Shown here: positions 61,901 through 64,000 of the stretch, piece by piece
How positions within the stretch are numbered: position 1 is the stretch's first letter
How the letters are laid out: each line of letters begins with the position of its first letter
Assembly: GCA_009741485.1 (NCBI GenBank)
Contig: CM019217.1
Location: 41,183,336-41,247,335, forward strand
Direction: 5' to 3'
DNA: 64,000 nucleotides
Source: Malurus cyaneus samueli
Taxonomy: Eukaryota; Chordata; Aves; Passeriformes; Maluridae
The notes under the pieces: model-generated
What the model was told of the DNA's origin: nothing
Databases searched by the model: none
Seen by the model: only the letters and a program-made list of their open reading frames with translations
Made by a program: the position numbers and the translations under genes

Positions 61901-64000
61901 AGAGTAAATTGGAGCTTATAATAAATTGAATTATACATATAGGGATAGAAGAAATATATACTTGGGGAAAGAGTATGCAATGTCCAATAAGAAAAGGCTT
62001 GCATTCCCTTTAAACAATGTGCTGTCTTAGTTTTCTTGTGTTTGGCACTTTCTTCTATTCAAGAAATGTGGGTCTAGTGAAATACTCTGTTATGGGTACC
62101 AGAAATGTTTCATTCAAATACATCACAGAAAAAAACTACTGAAGGAGAACAAAAACTATATGAATGAAGAAAAGCTAGTTTGCTTACATGCTTTTCAGTT
62201 GCCTGTAATGTTTTTAGCTAAGTCACTTTACACTTAATTGAAGTTAAATTAGTTTCTATTTATCAGGCTGAAGTGCTTAATAGTGATGTTTGGCTATACT
62301 ATGAAAAAGGAGTTTTATCAATCCCGAATAAGCACAAGGACCCAGGCTAGAGATGCTAAAAGAATAACTTTGGAATTGCATGATTTTGCAAGCTGGTTTT
62401 CAAGTCACTTTAGGAATCCAAATTTCATGTTAATAAGATTCTTACTGCCCCAACTTCCACCACTTCTACCATCACACAAGGGATAAGCATCTCCACAAAA
62501 GTTATACCTTTCTGATGAAAACACAAAGAGAGTACAACCATTGAATAGAACACTCTTTTACCACTTCAATTACAAAGTGATGCAAAAAATTCAGCATGTC
62601 CTTAGCTAAGAGAAGCTTCATACATTTCTTCCTGACCAGGTAACCTGAAATCTATCTACATCATTCTACCTACAATATAAGACAGGGTTCTTGTTGGTAA
62701 AGCATAATTTGGATGAAATATTAGAGCTATTTGTTCTAAGATGCCTTTAATTAGAGGTAAACACACTGAAGAAGTTTGAGACCTCTATCATTTCAATAAC
62801 TTGATTTGAAATATGAACTCAGAAGTACTTGTATCAGAAAGAGAAAAAATGCAGCATGACAGCACAATGAATAGCAAGTGGGATGCACATACCATCTTTA
62901 CTGACAGAGTACATGTAAAGTTCAATTGCATTTTAGATGTGTGTAAACTTCCATCAGCAAGCTCATCCCATCACAGGATAACAGGATTTATCTTAGGATT
63001 CACCATCTTCTAAAGTGACATAGGCACTACATAGTCATGCTGCAACCATGCTCAAGCTGAGCATACTTACATGCTACCAGGATCCTTTCGGCTACAATTC
63101 TTTCACAATTTTGACACCTAGTTTGACAAATATCTTAAACAAACAAACAAACAAACAAATAAATAAACACCAAATAAAGCTAATTTGCAAGCCAAGGAGA
63201 ATGAAATATTTTGATTCTTAAGACCAGAGCTTCATCTAGGCACAACATAATGCATCCATATGTTAAAACAAAACACGTTGAGAAATTGAAGGTAGATTAA
63301 TCAACTATAAAGGACAAAGTTTTGAGCCTTCTAATGATTTTGTACCAAATGACAGTATCTTTGCAATCAACCTAGAACAGGAACCCAACCATTAAAGTTT
63401 TTTGAGAAATTCCATAGTTCTCAATGTAATTTAAAAAAACATCACAAATAGTTGTGCATTTTATTCACCATGAATAGGAGCAAATTAATATCACCATTAG
63501 ACCTATTTACCAAGTAGATGAATGTGCAAACACTGCTGATGTGATCAATTTATGTATGCAAATTTAAAATCCATTTTAGTTTTATTGTCAAGTACATGAC
63601 TTCAAAACTCACTTTTTGTAAACTGTCATGCCAATAAAGCTGAATCACATAAATGTAGATTGAAAATGAACAAAAAAGGAATGCAGAGAAAAATTCTATA
63701 ATGCAAAAATATAAATGACCATCTCACTCTGCTGCTATCAGAAAAAATTCAGTCATCTGTATTCTCCTCAAAGTCATGTCCTTAAAGGGAAACTTGAGAA
63801 ATTTCGAGTTAGCTACTCATTGTTCCCAAAAATTGTGTTGTATTATATACATTGTAAAATGTATACATTAACGCAGCTAGTTTATAACTCCATCAGGTGT
63901 AATGCTCTTAGTATCATTCTTCTAATACATAAGACACAGTTTACTTCTTCTTCCTTAGAGTTTTCATTGGTAGTTTATATTCCTCAAGCACCTTTTAAAC
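61901..64000. other. Unassigned AT-rich non-coding DNA
   Basis: No gene or named repeat recognised to the window end, apart from the CAAA repeat at 63137-63168. Frames at 62283-62486 and 62813-63013 have no recognised domain. Confidence 0.6.
63137..63168. repeat. (CAAA)n simple repeat
   Basis: About eight tetranucleotide units, CAAA turning to TAAA at the right end. A typical length-variable microsatellite. Confidence 0.95.

Noticed and set aside
63137..63168. CRISPR-like or telomere-like repeat array
   Set aside because: It is a plain CAAA microsatellite with no spacers and no TTAGGG units. No CRISPR array is present anywhere in the window.

Overview
This window looks like AT-rich, gene-poor DNA from a bird nuclear genome. 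The bird assignment rests on repeat content. CR1 LINE tails are scattered throughout, most of them short 5'-truncated copies. There are also long-terminal-repeat fragments of the type widespread in avian genomes. I recognised both from memory of the families, with no database search. I cannot name the species or say whether the window is intergenic or inside a very large intron.

I found no convincing host protein-coding exon, rRNA, tRNA, CRISPR array or bacterial-type operon. The open reading frames present are short and mostly AT-rich chance frames. The longest fall inside mobile-element remnants: 52565-53020 in a retroviral pol relic, 51320-51742 antisense to the same relic, and 16492-16869 and 61287-61613 in CR1 copies.

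Layout. 1-7108: unassigned non-coding DNA. 7109-7296: 3' piece of an LTR. 7297-12317: unassigned DNA with a local GC patch and a homeodomain-site-rich block. 12318-12827: a second, different LTR, partial. 12828-16204: unassigned. 16205-17165: ancient CR1 on the minus strand with a recognisable reverse-transcriptase catalytic box. 18958-19085: CR1 tail. 19086-38977: mostly unassigned, with two adjacent perfect hairpins at 28674-28730, a 24-bp perfect palindrome at 31184-31207 and a block of nested inverted repeats at 34281-34471. 38978-39132: CR1 tail. 39475-39493: close match to a CTCF site. 39494-45151: simple repeats and a short CR1 end. 45152-45695: near-complete solo LTR. 48141-48223: possible hAT terminus. 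49080-50240: second ancient CR1, plus strand. 51350-53440: decayed endogenous retrovirus internal region with protease and reverse-transcriptase remnants. 55264-55430, 60591-60702 and 60995-61900: CR1 copies, the last about 0.9 kb.

No genes work together here. The biology is a layered record of retrotransposon insertion and decay, a few candidate regulatory or structural DNA elements, and several unusually perfect short palindromes. I did not find a new gene system. The observations best worth a follow-up are the nested inverted-repeat block near 34.3 kb, the CTCF-like site near 39.5 kb and the cluster of perfect hairpins.
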